DNA of 64,000 nucleotides from an uncultured Saprospiraceae bacterium (GCA_937139495.1 CAKZQC010000035.1:1-64000); one strand, 5' to 3'; positions 9,079-19,154 are shown, counted from the first letter of the stretch. Translations and numbers: made by a program. Notes: generated from the letters alone by a model not told the origin.

Positions 9079-10062
9079 TTATTTTATTCCATTTTTTTCT
9101 AAAAAACGCAATATTAATGTTGCTACTTCTACTGTTTTTTCTTCTGCTGCAAAATGCCCAGCATCCAGTAAGTGTAGTTCGGCTTTTGGCAAGTCTTCTA
9201 GGTATGCTTTAGCTCCATTGGCATTAAATTTCAAATCTTTGCCCCCCCAAACTATCAATGTTTTTAATTGTGTAGTTCGCAACATTTCTTGCCATTGAGG
9301 ATAACGAATTAGATTTGTATTATAATCTTGAAATAATTGAACTTGAATTTTTCTATCTTTTTCAGATGTTAGAAATACCAAATCATGTACCCAGGCATCT
9401 GGGTTTTGTGTATGGTAATTGAGAGAATCTATATCGAACAAATACTGCTTTTCGATGATAGCTTCTCTACTCGTCAAACTATACAGAAAATCATATTTTT
9501 CTTGTGATGTATCAGTTTGTGCTGTCCTGAAAAATGTTTGACGCTTTGGTGTCAATCCTTCCAAATAGGCATTCGCATTCTGAACAATCAATGCTTTTAT
9601 ATATTTAGGATTTTCCATCAAAATTCGGTACCCAACAGGAGCTCCAAAATCTTGCATATACATAATGTAATCCTTCACTTGAAGTGCCTTTAAGAGTTTG
9701 CTTGTTTGTGCAGCCAACAAGTCAAATGTATAGGTAATAGAATCGGGATTAGGATGATCGCTGTAACCAGAACCAAGATTATCAGGTGCTATAATATGAT
9801 AATGCGTGGCTAACATCGGTATCAGATCCCTATATGTATGAGAAGAAGAGGGATATCCATGCAACAAAACAAGTGTAGGCTTGGATGTATCACCTGCTTC
9901 TCGATAAAACATTTTAAATCCATTAATAATCTTATAATTATACGTTGTTGGTGGAGGTAAAAAATACGCTTCTATTTTAGTTTCAACTTGGCTATTATTA
10001 TTGCAAGCACTCAATAGAAAAAGAACACTGATAGTTATTACAATATTTTTAATCATTTTCAT
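9079..10062 (-). CDS. lipoprotein alpha/beta hydrolase, haloalkane dehalogenase/epoxide hydrolase-like
   Basis: About 327 residues. The N-terminus is a lipoprotein signal ending LLSAC. The alpha/beta-hydrolase core follows: LLHGYPSSSHTYRDL (HGxP oxyanion loop), APDNLGSGYSDHP, a nucleophile elbow YMQDFGAPVG with Asp rather than Ser, then WGGKD (acid) and DAGHFAAEE (catalytic His). An Asp nucleophile with HGYP is the pattern of haloalkane dehalogenases and epoxide hydrolases, so C-halogen or epoxide hydrolysis at the envelope is the best inference. The start is placed at 10062 (MKMIKN); upstream codons to 10164 would destroy the signal peptide and overlap the thioesterase gene. Confidence 0.83.
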   Translation of the reverse strand: MKMIKNIVITISVLFLLSACNNNSQVETKIEAYFLPPPTTYNYKIINGFKMFYREAGDTSKPTLVLLHGYPSSSHTYRDLIPMLATHYHIIAPDNLGSGYSDHPNPDSITYTFDLLAAQTSKLLKALQVKDYIMYMQDFGAPVGYRILMENPKYIKALIVQNANAYLEGLTPKRQTFFRTAQTDTSQEKYDFLYSLTSREAIIEKQYLFDIDSLNYHTQNPDAWVHDLVFLTSEKDRKIQVQLFQDYNTNLIRYPQWQEMLRTTQLKTLIVWGGKDLKFNANGAKAYLEDLPKAELHLLDAGHFAAEEKTVEVATLILRFLEKNGIK

Positions 10063-10127
10063 TGTCAAGTTATTTAATAAGTGAAGTGCACTGCTAATAT
10101 TATGATCCGCTGCATATTTTTTGTCCA

Positions 10128-10877
10128 TTACTTTTTCTTCCAAACCGTCGTTGCCGTTGCACAAACTTTGTCAGTACCTTCCACCTTAATTGTGTGCAAA
10201 AAGGCATTTTCGATGGTACTTTTTTGAGTCAATGAGACTAGCGTTTGACCAGAATGTGCTTCGGATATAAATCGACCATTGATATCAGACAAGTAATAAT
10301 TATCAATAATTTCTTCGGGAATTGACTCCTCTACCCAATTCAGATATCGGATATTATTGACATGCTTAATAATGTCGGTATCGTATCGGTTGACTTTAAA
10401 TTTCAATTCATAATCGGGTGATTCCACTGCTTTAATTTTTTCAGAGATATTCACATCGGTACTCTTCTCTTCACAAAAAGACCATTTATCAATAATGTCC
10501 TTAAATATCCGAATGGGTCTTCTTCGTGCTATATCAAAGAAAATCCATAAGCCTTTGGCTCGTCCAATAATATTATTTTGTTCATCGTAGATAATGTTCT
10601 CTCTAAAGCCCTTGACGGCAGAGTATTCCGATAGCCACGTTCTAATCGTAATCTTTTCTTTGTAGCTAGGGTAGCGTTCCATTTGCATGACTCCAGAGAT
10701 CAAAACCCAACCCACATTTTGGTCTGCCAATTGGTACAATCCATGATTGATAGAATAACAGTGTTCTGCGGCAGTTTCCTCCAATAGCATCAGCATACTA
10801 GTTGGCGAAGCCACGCCAAAATCATTCATTTCAAAATACCTTAGTTCAAACTGCTTGTCGAAATAGTTCTTCATCAT
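10128..10877 (-). CDS. acyl-ACP thioesterase
   Basis: 249 residues with two hot-dog domains as in bacterial acyl-ACP thioesterases. The N-terminal domain contains LRYFEMNDFGVASPTSML and EETAAEHC. The second begins KVNRYDTDIIKHVNN, continuing RYLNWVEES; the D-x-x-x-H-V-N-N-x-R-Y pattern is the catalytic signature. It should release free fatty acids from acyl-ACP in the cytoplasm. Tandem Met codons leave the start at 10877 or 10874. The downstream alpha/beta hydrolase gene begins 65 bases after its stop, so the two may be co-transcribed. Confidence 0.88.
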   Translation of the reverse strand: MMKNYFDKQFELRYFEMNDFGVASPTSMLMLLEETAAEHCYSINHGLYQLADQNVGWVLISGVMQMERYPSYKEKITIRTWLSEYSAVKGFRENIIYDEQNNIIGRAKGLWIFFDIARRRPIRIFKDIIDKWSFCEEKSTDVNISEKIKAVESPDYELKFKVNRYDTDIIKHVNNIRYLNWVEESIPEEIIDNYYLSDINGRFISEAHSGQTLVSLTQKSTIENAFLHTIKVEGTDKVCATATTVWKKK

Positions 10878-11038
10878 AAGAATAGTTTATTATTATAAAT
10901 TCTTCCCAATAGAGACTGTTGGAATCCCTGTATTAGGCACCAACACCGAAGTGTTGTTATGATTACGAACAATAAGATAAGCTATCAAGTTCTACATCTT
11001 TAGACTTTCTGTTTTGTTATTCAAAGTTAATATTGCAG

Positions 11039-12439
11039 TTATTGCCAACCACCTCCGAGTGCTTTATATAACTGTACGGTCGAAGTCAGTTTATTGAGCT
11101 CAAGCGTGACCATATTTAGCTCTACATTCAGAGCATTATCTTTGGCTCTCAACACTTCCAAATAATTGGCTAGACCTTGACTCAACAGCTCTTCCGAAAA
11201 TTCTATAGCCTCCGCATAAGCTTCGTTTTCTTGTGCTTTCAATACCAACTTTTCTGCATTAGCATTGTAGCTATACAGTGCATTTGATACCTCTTGATAA
11301 CTCTTGATAATCGTTTGCTCGTATTGCAACAAGGCAATTTCTTGTTCCGCTGCCTTCACTTCCTTCTGCGTTTTCAAGGCTCTTCTATTGAAAATCGGTT
11401 GTGTCAAATTGCCAATTAAATTAGCAAACAAGGAATTCAAACTAAAAAGACTCGTAAAATTAGTACTATTCAATCCGCCAGAAGCACCAATCGACAGGAC
11501 TGGATACATACTCGCTCTTGCTGCATTGCTCAGCTCAAAAGCATTGATCAAATTGTATTCCGCAGCCACCACATCTGGTCGGTTGCTCAACAACTGAATC
11601 GGAACACCTACTTGTAGTGCTACCGCAATCTCTTGTTCCGATAGCGGATTTCGGTCGATTGCCGAAGGTGATTTCCCTAATAAAATGCACAGTGCATTTT
11701 CAGTTATTTTTATTTGATTTTCAATATCAATCAATAAACTTTGAGCGGCATACAACAAAGCTTCATTCTGCTTCACGGCTACTTCTGTCGTCGTTCCTGC
11801 CTCTTTTAGAGCTGTAATCGTTGCTACACTTTGCCTTCTATTTTCTATCGTAGATAACAAAATTTCACGCTGGCTATCGAGTGAAAGTAAGATATAGTAT
11901 TGATTGGCTACGCCTGCAACGATTTCAGATTTGATGAGCTTAATAAAATTGCTTGTTTGCATATATTTTGCAACAGCTGCTTTCTTCTGGCTCTTCAACT
12001 TCCCCCAAACATCAATTTCCCAAGACAAAGAGGCATTGATTTGAAATTCGTTGAATAATGCTCCACTAGGCAGAAAACTTCCTGTTCGACTATTGGTAGC
12101 AATTTTTGAAGTAGAACCTGACACATCGACTCCTACCGTAGGAACAAAGTTCGCTTTGGTTTGCTTGACATAAGCTTCCGCAATTTGCAAGTTTTTCAGA
12201 GCAATCTGCACATCAAAATTATTGTCCAATGCTTCGTCAACGTAGCCTTGAAGCAACGGATCAGTAAACAAGTCTGTCCATTTATAACTCCCCAAAGAGG
12301 TAGAATCCGTCTGCGGTATTGCTGTTCTAAAAACAGAGTCGGTCTCCACATTTGGGCGTTTGTAGTCTTTGATAATTCCACAAGATTGAACCGCTAGCAC
12401 AACCCCACTTAACATCAACACCTTAAAATATCTTTTCAT
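11039..12439 (-). CDS. outer-membrane efflux lipoprotein, TolC/OprM (NodT) family
   Basis: 466 residues starting with a lipoprotein signal (VVLAVQSC). A TolC-type duplicated helical body follows, with recognisable segments LTDPLL-like TDLFTDPLLQGYVDEAL, NFDVQIALKNLQIAEAYV, LSWEIDVWGKL and the repeat-two marker RPDVVAAEYNL, then FANLIGNLTQPIF. It is the channel of a tripartite RND pump. It starts 2 bases after the pump gene, the last of the operon adaptor-pump-channel. A terminator for the operon is not obvious in the 162 bases downstream. Confidence 0.93.
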   Translation of the reverse strand: MKRYFKVLMLSGVVLAVQSCGIIKDYKRPNVETDSVFRTAIPQTDSTSLGSYKWTDLFTDPLLQGYVDEALDNNFDVQIALKNLQIAEAYVKQTKANFVPTVGVDVSGSTSKIATNSRTGSFLPSGALFNEFQINASLSWEIDVWGKLKSQKKAAVAKYMQTSNFIKLIKSEIVAGVANQYYILLSLDSQREILLSTIENRRQSVATITALKEAGTTTEVAVKQNEALLYAAQSLLIDIENQIKITENALCILLGKSPSAIDRNPLSEQEIAVALQVGVPIQLLSNRPDVVAAEYNLINAFELSNAARASMYPVLSIGASGGLNSTNFTSLFSLNSLFANLIGNLTQPIFNRRALKTQKEVKAAEQEIALLQYEQTIIKSYQEVSNALYSYNANAEKLVLKAQENEAYAEAIEFSEELLSQGLANYLEVLRAKDNALNVELNMVTLELNKLTSTVQLYKALGGGWQ

Positions 12440-12441
12440 GT

Positions 12442-15400
12442 TTATTCTTTTATTTCAATTGGTTTAATCTTTTCTTGCAAATACTGAAAAACAACGAACA
12501 ATACTGGAATAATCAATACCCCTAACAAGGTTCCTACCAATAATCCAAACGTAGCTCCTGTTGCCAGCGATCTATTGCCGACCGAACCCACACCACTAGA
12601 CAATACCAACGGCATCAGTCCTAAAATGAAGGCAAAAGAAGTCATCAATATTGGACGTAATCTTTCTTTGGCTCCTATGATTGCTGCATCTACGATGGAG
12701 CTGCCATTTTTCCTTTCTTGCAAGGCAAATTCCACAATCAAGATGGCATTTTTCGCCAATAAACCAATAAGCATAATTAAGGCAATTTGGAAGAAAATAT
12801 TGAGTTCTAGTCCTGCCATTTTTTGCGATAAATAAGCACCCATTACTCCTAGTGGCAAAGAAAAAATAATAGCAAAAGGCAGTAAATAACTTTCGTATTG
12901 AGCTGCTAAGAGTAGATAAACAAACAACAACGTAATAATTAAAATAATCGTTGTTTGAGACCCCGAACTAATCTCTTCTCTAGTCAAACCTGAGAAATCT
13001 ATATCGTAGTTTTTGGGTAGCTTGGCAGCTACTTCTTTCACTGCATTGATGGCATCGCCTGTACTGTATCCTGCATTGGGTGCTCCACTCACTGCAGCAG
13101 CACTAAACAGATTAAATCGTTTGACCGATTGAGGACCAAATACTTTGTTCAACTCCACAAACTGCGTGATAGGTGCCATTTGTCCTTTGTTGTTTCTAAC
13201 AAATATCTTGTTCAAACTTCGAACATCGTTTCTATCTTCTGGCAATGCTTGAACCATGACACGGTATTGCTTACCAAACTTGGTAAAATCAGCGGCGTAA
13301 ACACCACCAACATAACCACTCAATGCCGAGAAAATCTCACTTGCTGCTACTCCTTTTTGTTTTGCCAAAGGCATATTAATCAGCAACTCAAATTGTGGAT
13401 AGTTGGTATTGAAAGAACTCTGACTGTACATAATTTCAGGTCGTTGATTGAGCTCTGCCAAAAATTGCTTGGTCACCTTGTCCAATTCAATGGCACTTCC
13501 GCCCGACTTATCCAAAATCTGCATTTCGAATCCAGAACTGATACCAAACCCCGGTACACTTGGCGGACTAAAGAAAATCATTTTCCCTTCCGTCATTTCA
13601 GCACCTAGTGCAAATAATTTTTTAGTAATAACATTCACGGATTGCTCTTTATTACCACTTCTTTCGTCCCAATCTTTTAGTTTGAAGAACGCTAAACCAT
13701 AGTTACTTCCTTGACCACTAATCAAACTTCTTCCTCCAATATAAGTACCTAATTCTACTCCAGGTATTTGTGTTACACGCTCGTTGAGCTCTCTCAATAC
13801 ATTAAATGTTCGGTCGAGTGTGGCACCTGCAGGCAATTCGACATTCGCAAAAATTATCTTTCTGTCTTCGCTCGGAACAAAACCTGTTGGGGTATTGCTA
13901 TTCGCCCAATACACGGCATAACCTGACGCTATTATCACCAAAAAGGCAATCCATTTTTGTCTAATTAAAAACCGAACTGCATTTCCGTATTTATTTGTTA
14001 TGATACCAAACGCCGTATTAAAAGCTCCATAAAAACGTTGTAATAAACCTTTCTTATGCTCATCATCGCCATGTGGTTTCAACAAAAGGGCACACAACAT
14101 AGGACTCAAAGTCAAGGCATTGACAGCCGAAATGACAATAGAAATAGCAAGTGTAATTCCAAATTGTTGATAGAATATACCCGAAGGTCCTGATATAAAC
14201 GTAACTGGAATGAACACCGCAACCATGACGAGCGTAATCGAAATAATAGCTCCTGTAATATTGCTCATTGCGGAAGTCGTGATGGATTTGACGTCGGCAC
14301 CTGTTTTGTCGGCTTCCATTCTGGCGTGGACAGCCTCTACCACCACAATCGCATCATCGACTACAATACCAATTGCCAAAATCATGGCAAAAAGCGTCAA
14401 TAAATTGATGGAAAATCCAAAAACATTGAGAAAAAAGAACGTACCTATAATCGATACTGGTACTGCAATAGCTGGAATTAGCGTCGATCTAAAATCTTGC
14501 AAAAAGACAAACACCACTAAGAAAACTAATAAAAAAGCCTCTACTAATGTATGCAAAACACTTTCGATAGAAGCCGTCAAAAATTCATTGGTGTCGTAAT
14601 TAACAATATACTCTATCCCATCAGGATAAGACGCTTTGCTCTTTTCTAATAACGCATGAATTTCCTTAATAATGGTCTGTGCATTGGAACCTGGAGTTTG
14701 ATAAATACCAATTGGCAAAGCAGGATAACCACTCGATTCGGCTACGATAGCACTCGACAATCCAGACAATTCAATTTCGGCAACATCACCCAATTTGAGC
14801 AATTGACCATTGGTGCCACTTTTCAAAATTATATCTCGGTATTGCTGTACTTCATTGTATTTGCCACTATATTTTATCACATACTGAAACGCCTCCTTGC
14901 TGTTCTCTCCTATCTGTCCAGGAGCTGCTTGCTGACTTTGTTCATTGATGGCAGCAATCACATCTCCCGGTACCAACTGAAAAGTGGCTAATTTTTGAGG
15001 ATCCAACCAAATACGCATGGCGTAAGTTTGAGCACCAAAAATAGAAGCATCTCCGACCCCGTTAATTCTTTTGATGGCAGGTATCACATTGATATCCAAA
15101 TAATTTTGAATATAAACATTATCATACTCCTTGTTGGTAGAATAGAACGCTAAAAACATAAGCGCACTGGTTTGTTGCTTTTGTGTCACCACACCCGAAC
15201 GAGTTACTTCCGTTGGCAACAATGGGGTCGCTCTTGCTACTCTATTCTGAACATTAACAGCTGCAATATCTGGGTCAACGCCTTGCTGAAAAAATACCGA
15301 AATAGAAGCACCACCATTGTTGTCGGCAGTACTTGTAATATACGTCATTCCTTCTACCCCGTTCACTTGTTCTTCTATTGGAATAATAACACTCTCCAAT

Positions 15401-15570
15401 ACTGTTTCGGCATTGGCTCCAGGATAATTCGCTGAAATTTGAATGGTTGGTGGTGCAATATCTGGATATTGCGTAATTGGCAAGGCAGTAATACCTAATA
15501 TACCAATGAAAACAATAAAAATGGAGATTACACTCGATAGCACAGGTCTATCTATAAATGTCTTGATCAT
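12442..15570 (-). CDS. RND multidrug efflux pump, AcrB/HAE1 family
   Basis: 1042 residues, the usual length for hydrophobe/amphiphile efflux-1 pumps. The N-terminal FIDRPVLSSVISIFIVFIG is the classic first helix. ISANYPGANAETV lies in the porter domain. GIVVDDAIVVVEAV in TM4 carries the paired Asp residues for proton relay. SGLTREE, the AAQYESYLLPFAII segment and GLLAKNAILIVEFA are the conserved second-half motifs. It is an inner-membrane, proton-driven trimer coupled to the adaptor and channel encoded on either side. The spacing is 21 bases from the adaptor gene. Confidence 0.95.
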   Translation of the reverse strand: MIKTFIDRPVLSSVISIFIVFIGILGITALPITQYPDIAPPTIQISANYPGANAETVLESVIIPIEEQVNGVEGMTYITSTADNNGGASISVFFQQGVDPDIAAVNVQNRVARATPLLPTEVTRSGVVTQKQQTSALMFLAFYSTNKEYDNVYIQNYLDINVIPAIKRINGVGDASIFGAQTYAMRIWLDPQKLATFQLVPGDVIAAINEQSQQAAPGQIGENSKEAFQYVIKYSGKYNEVQQYRDIILKSGTNGQLLKLGDVAEIELSGLSSAIVAESSGYPALPIGIYQTPGSNAQTIIKEIHALLEKSKASYPDGIEYIVNYDTNEFLTASIESVLHTLVEAFLLVFLVVFVFLQDFRSTLIPAIAVPVSIIGTFFFLNVFGFSINLLTLFAMILAIGIVVDDAIVVVEAVHARMEADKTGADVKSITTSAMSNITGAIISITLVMVAVFIPVTFISGPSGIFYQQFGITLAISIVISAVNALTLSPMLCALLLKPHGDDEHKKGLLQRFYGAFNTAFGIITNKYGNAVRFLIRQKWIAFLVIIASGYAVYWANSNTPTGFVPSEDRKIIFANVELPAGATLDRTFNVLRELNERVTQIPGVELGTYIGGRSLISGQGSNYGLAFFKLKDWDERSGNKEQSVNVITKKLFALGAEMTEGKMIFFSPPSVPGFGISSGFEMQILDKSGGSAIELDKVTKQFLAELNQRPEIMYSQSSFNTNYPQFELLINMPLAKQKGVAASEIFSALSGYVGGVYAADFTKFGKQYRVMVQALPEDRNDVRSLNKIFVRNNKGQMAPITQFVELNKVFGPQSVKRFNLFSAAAVSGAPNAGYSTGDAINAVKEVAAKLPKNYDIDFSGLTREEISSGSQTTIILIITLLFVYLLLAAQYESYLLPFAIIFSLPLGVMGAYLSQKMAGLELNIFFQIALIMLIGLLAKNAILIVEFALQERKNGSSIVDAAIIGAKERLRPILMTSFAFILGLMPLVLSSGVGSVGNRSLATGATFGLLVGTLLGVLIIPVLFVVFQYLQEKIKPIEIKE

Positions 15571-15591
15571 GTCCTTATTTTTATGGCAAAT

Positions 15592-16776
15592 TTAGTTTTT
15601 TAAGATAGACTCCATCGTCACCGCTTTGGGAGCGATAACTTCTCCATTCTGGAGCGAACCAATGCCTTTGGCAACAATTCTATCGCCTGCTTCCAATCCT
15701 TTTTCAACAAGAATTTTGTGGTCAATTTTGTCTAATACGGTTACAATCGTTGACTTAACTGTATCTCCATTTAGTTTGTACGCATAAACAAAACCTTGTT
15801 GTTCGTATGTTGCCACTTCTGGCATCGCAATTACTTGCTTGTACACACGTGGCACTTTAATTTTGCCTGTACTTCCGTTGCTTAGCAATCTAGATTTGTT
15901 ATTGAATCGCACTCTAAATAAAATCGTACCTGTGTTAGGATCAATTTGCCCCGTTGCCGTTTCCAATTTACCTTTCTCTTCAAACAAAGTTCCATTGGCT
16001 AACTCCAATTCAATCGGAGGCATATTGGCAATTTTTTCGTCTAAATCAGCTCCTGGAAAATTCTGAAAGAAGTATAAGTATTGCTTTTCATTCAAAGAGA
16101 AATATGCATAAATCTCACTGACATCGGACACAGTTGTCAACGGAAGCGGATCCACAGGACTCACCAAACTACCTTCTCTATAATTGATTTTGCCAACAAT
16201 GCCATCAATAGGACTCGTGACCGTCGAAAACTTAATATTTTCGTTTACTCCTTGATAATTGGCTTGAGCCACTTGATGATTGGCTTCTGCTTGGCTCAGT
16301 TGGCTCCTAGCCATCAACAAATTGGCTTTAGCCGTTTCGAGCTGTACGCCACTAACTATATTTTTTTCGACCAGTGGTTTTAGTTTATTCACTTCTACTT
16401 CTGCCGCACTCACACTCGCTTTAGCAGCTTCGATGGAGGCTGTTGCCGAATTTATTTGAGCATTGGCAGCCGTAGCATTTTGAGTCTGAATATTTGTTTC
16501 TAGTTTGAATAACTTTTGCCCTGCTTTGACGTGAGCCCCTTCATCAACAAATAATGACTGAATAAAGCCTGATATTTTAGGCTTAACTTGATTGTTATTT
16601 ATTCCAGAGATTTCCGCAGGAAAATTATAAAACCCTTGTACATCTTGAAGTGCTACTTCTATCACCTCAAAACTTCTAGGAGGTTTCACCACATCTTTCT
16701 GTTGCTCAGCGTTGCAGCTCGTCAACAAGACAATTGCTATACATACATAACAAATTTGCATACTCAGTATTTTCAT
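15592..16776 (-). CDS. RND periplasmic adaptor, AcrA/MexA family
   Basis: 394 residues with lipoprotein signal (IVLLTSC). The membrane-fusion architecture is seen as the biotinyl-lipoyl half EISGINNNQVKPKISGFIQSLFVDEGAHVKAGQKLF, shown here only by its short motifs VKAGQKL and SPIDGIVGKINYREGSLV, around a coiled coil of alternating Ala/Glu/Lys (about residues 95-175). The C-terminal barrel ends with VLDKIDHKILVEKGLEAGDRIV. It is the first gene of the three-gene efflux operon and probably starts a new transcript after the hairpin at 16811-16863. Confidence 0.93.
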   Translation of the reverse strand: MKILSMQICYVCIAIVLLTSCNAEQQKDVVKPPRSFEVIEVALQDVQGFYNFPAEISGINNNQVKPKISGFIQSLFVDEGAHVKAGQKLFKLETNIQTQNATAANAQINSATASIEAAKASVSAAEVEVNKLKPLVEKNIVSGVQLETAKANLLMARSQLSQAEANHQVAQANYQGVNENIKFSTVTSPIDGIVGKINYREGSLVSPVDPLPLTTVSDVSEIYAYFSLNEKQYLYFFQNFPGADLDEKIANMPPIELELANGTLFEEKGKLETATGQIDPNTGTILFRVRFNNKSRLLSNGSTGKIKVPRVYKQVIAMPEVATYEQQGFVYAYKLNGDTVKSTIVTVLDKIDHKILVEKGLEAGDRIVAKGIGSLQNGEVIAPKAVTMESILKN

Positions 16777-16810
16777 TAAATCGGTCTATTGAAGTTATTT
16801 CAAAAAAAAT

Positions 16811-16863
16811 AGTATCACTAAACGCTCTTATTAGATTGCTCCATAATACCGTTTGGTGATACT
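16811..16863 (-). terminator. terminator downstream of alcohol dehydrogenase gene
   Basis: Arms AGTATCACTAAACG (16811-16824) and CGTTTGGTGATACT (16850-16863) pair over 14 positions with one G.U, and read on the minus strand are followed by eight T. It lies between the alcohol dehydrogenase stop and the efflux operon start, so it probably insulates them. Confidence 0.75.
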
Positions 16864-16887
16864 GCTGTTATCTTTCTTTTTGAGCTA

Positions 16888-18048
16888 TTAATAGCTCATT
16901 TCTATAATTTTCTCTACATCAGAAGGAGTCAGTTTTTTATGTTCTCCTAGCCCAACCCAGCCACGACTGGTAAAGCGTTCCGATATGATACTTGCCGTAC
17001 CCTTATAGTTTTCAGTATATTCCGAAAGTGTCGTCTGGATACCTAGTGAATGAAAAAAGGCTTCTGTTTTTTCAATTCCTGCTTGTGCCTTTTCTTCTTC
17101 TGTTCCTGTTGTAATATTCCAAACACGTTCTGCATACTGAGCCAATTTGGCTTTTTTGCTCTCAAAGTTATATTTGTAATGGCTTCCCACTACTATTGCC
17201 AATGTTCTAGCATGATCAATACCATACAATGCCGTCAGTTCGTGTCCCATGGCATGCACTGCCCAATCCGTCGGTACTCCCTTTTGAATAAGACCGTTGA
17301 GTGCCATCGTGCAACTCCACATAAAGTTTGCGGCAGCTTTATAATCCGAAGGATCTTTCTGAATAGCTGGTGCAACTTCTATTAACGTTTGTAGCACACT
17401 TTCAGCAAAACGATCTTGCAACAAAGCTCCTACTGGATAAGTCATATATTGCTCCAACACGTGCGTAAAAGCATCGGTAATCCCGTTAGCCAATTGGCGT
17501 TGAGGGATAGTACGAACTACTTCTGGATCAAGAACCGAAAACACTGGAAAAAGTCCAGGACCACCCATTGCTAATTTTTCCTTTTTTTCCTCGTTGGTAA
17601 TCACGGCTCCAGAATTCATTTCCGAACCTGTGGCAGGCAACGTCAGTACCGAGCCAAAGGGCATTCCTTCAGTGACAGGCTTATTGTTGGTCAGCAAATC
17701 CCAAGGCGTGTCTCCTTCATAGAAAGCCGCAGCGGACAAAAACTTGGTGCCATCAATAACAGAACCGCCTCCTACTGCCAATAAAAAATCAATTTTTTCT
17801 TCCTTAATTACTTTTAGAGCTTTCATCAAGACGCTGTATTCTGGATTGGGTGGAATGCCCCCAAATTCGACCACTTCAAAATCGGCAAGTGCTTCTTTTG
17901 TCTGATCATATACGCCATTTTTTTTGATACTGCCTCCTCCATAGAGCAGCAATACTTTGGCATTGGCTGGAATCTCTTGAGCTATTTTTGCTATTTGACC
18001 TTTGCCAAACAATATTTTCGTTGGATTTTTAAATTCAAAATTATTCAT
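16888..18048 (-). CDS. iron-containing alcohol dehydrogenase, YqhD/butanol dehydrogenase type
   Basis: About 386 residues of the group III alcohol dehydrogenase family. The N-terminal Rossmann-like half holds LLLYGGGSIKKNGVYDQ and LAVGGGSVIDGTKF (GGGSxxD, nucleotide binding) and LPATGSEMNSGAV. The C-terminal helical half has DAFTHVLEQY, VHAMGHELTALYGIDHARTLAIV, giving the metal ligands Asp and His residues (DAxxH, HxxxH, DH). YqhD-type enzymes reduce toxic short aldehydes with NADPH, which suits its place beside a reductase and a TetR repressor. The start is the ATG at 18048, preceded by AAGG, one of the few SD-like sites in the window; a GTG two codons upstream is less likely. Confidence 0.92.
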   Translation of the reverse strand: MNNFEFKNPTKILFGKGQIAKIAQEIPANAKVLLLYGGGSIKKNGVYDQTKEALADFEVVEFGGIPPNPEYSVLMKALKVIKEEKIDFLLAVGGGSVIDGTKFLSAAAFYEGDTPWDLLTNNKPVTEGMPFGSVLTLPATGSEMNSGAVITNEEKKEKLAMGGPGLFPVFSVLDPEVVRTIPQRQLANGITDAFTHVLEQYMTYPVGALLQDRFAESVLQTLIEVAPAIQKDPSDYKAAANFMWSCTMALNGLIQKGVPTDWAVHAMGHELTALYGIDHARTLAIVVGSHYKYNFESKKAKLAQYAERVWNITTGTEEEKAQAGIEKTEAFFHSLGIQTTLSEYTENYKGTASIISERFTSRGWVGLGEHKKLTPSDVEKIIEMSY

Positions 18049-18075
18049 AATCACCTTATTAATTTGACGTTTTTT

Positions 18076-19074
18076 TTAATATACTTTCACTACCATTTTT
18101 CCTTTATTTTTACCTTCAAAAAGGTCAATAAAAGCTTGTGGCGTGTTGTCGAAACCTTCGACAATAGTTTCCGAATGGCTCAATTTACCTTCCTGAAGCC
18201 ATTGAGTCAATTGTTGTGTTGCTTCTGCAAATTTTGCGGCATAATTACCCACAATAAAACCTTGCATCAACACACTATTTTTGACTAAGAAACTTTCTAC
18301 TCGTGGTCCCATCGGGACAGTGGTGGCATTGTACGTAGAGATAGCTCCACAAACGGCAATTCTACCAAATCTATTAATATTGGCATGTACACCATCTGAA
18401 ATAGCACCTCCCACATTGTCAAAATAAACATCGACTCCATCAGGACAAACAGCAGCAATTGCTTTGCTCATATTCGTAGTGGTATTGTAATTAATGCCCT
18501 CGTCAAACCCAAATTTTGATTTCAGCAAGGCGACTTTTTCGTCTGTACCAGCGATACCAATCACACGGCAACCTAGTATCTTTCCAATTTGACCGACAAT
18601 ACTGCCAACAGCTCCTGCCGCTCCTGATACTACGATAGTTTCTCCTGCTTTAGGAGCTCCTATTTCCATCAATCCACAATAAGCAGTCAAGCCTGTCATG
18701 CCGAGTACACCCAAATAAGCCGAGAGCGAAACCTTCGTTTCTTCTATTTTTAATAGCCCCTTGCCTTTTGAGATTTGGTACTCTTTCCAATCCAAAAAAG
18801 TAGAAACAAAGTCTCCTTTTTTGAACGCTTCGTTATTAGACTCTACGACTTCGGCTACCCCACCTGAAGCAATGGGTTGATTCAATTGAAAAGGCTCTAT
18901 ATACGATTTGGCATCGCTCATTCGACCTCTCAAATAAGGATCTACAGATATAAATTTTGTTTTCAGTAGGATTTCGCCAGCTGCTATGGTAGGTTTTTCT
19001 TCTTCCGAAAATTTAAAATCAGACAGCTGAGGTGTCCCAACTGGTCGGTTGTTTAAAAGAATTATTTTGCTCAT
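18076..19074 (-). CDS. NADP-dependent medium-chain reductase (LTB4DH/CurA-like)
   Basis: 332 residues of the MDR superfamily, prostaglandin/leukotriene B4 reductase branch. N-terminal KIILLNNRPVGTPQLSDF and FISVDPYLRGRMSD are typical. The cofactor loop is VVSGAAGAVGSIVGQIGKILG (AAGAVGS), and YFDNVGGAISD and YNATTVPMGPR follow. There are no zinc ligands. Members reduce alpha,beta-unsaturated ketones and aldehydes with NADPH in the cytoplasm. The alcohol dehydrogenase gene starts 27 bases downstream, so the two are an operon. A TetR-type operator lies 80-95 bases upstream. Confidence 0.92.
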   Translation of the reverse strand: MSKIILLNNRPVGTPQLSDFKFSEEEKPTIAAGEILLKTKFISVDPYLRGRMSDAKSYIEPFQLNQPIASGGVAEVVESNNEAFKKGDFVSTFLDWKEYQISKGKGLLKIEETKVSLSAYLGVLGMTGLTAYCGLMEIGAPKAGETIVVSGAAGAVGSIVGQIGKILGCRVIGIAGTDEKVALLKSKFGFDEGINYNTTTNMSKAIAAVCPDGVDVYFDNVGGAISDGVHANINRFGRIAVCGAISTYNATTVPMGPRVESFLVKNSVLMQGFIVGNYAAKFAEATQQLTQWLQEGKLSHSETIVEGFDNTPQAFIDLFEGKNKGKMVVKVY

Positions 19075-19154
19075 GTTCTATAATTATATTTGATTATTAC
19101 AAACAACAAATCCAGCAATAGCTTCTTTATTATTCATATTTTTTTCATTTAAAA

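Noticed and set aside
10063..10164. Longer start for the haloalkane dehalogenase-like lipoprotein
   Set aside because: It would bury the lipoprotein signal and overlap the thioesterase gene.
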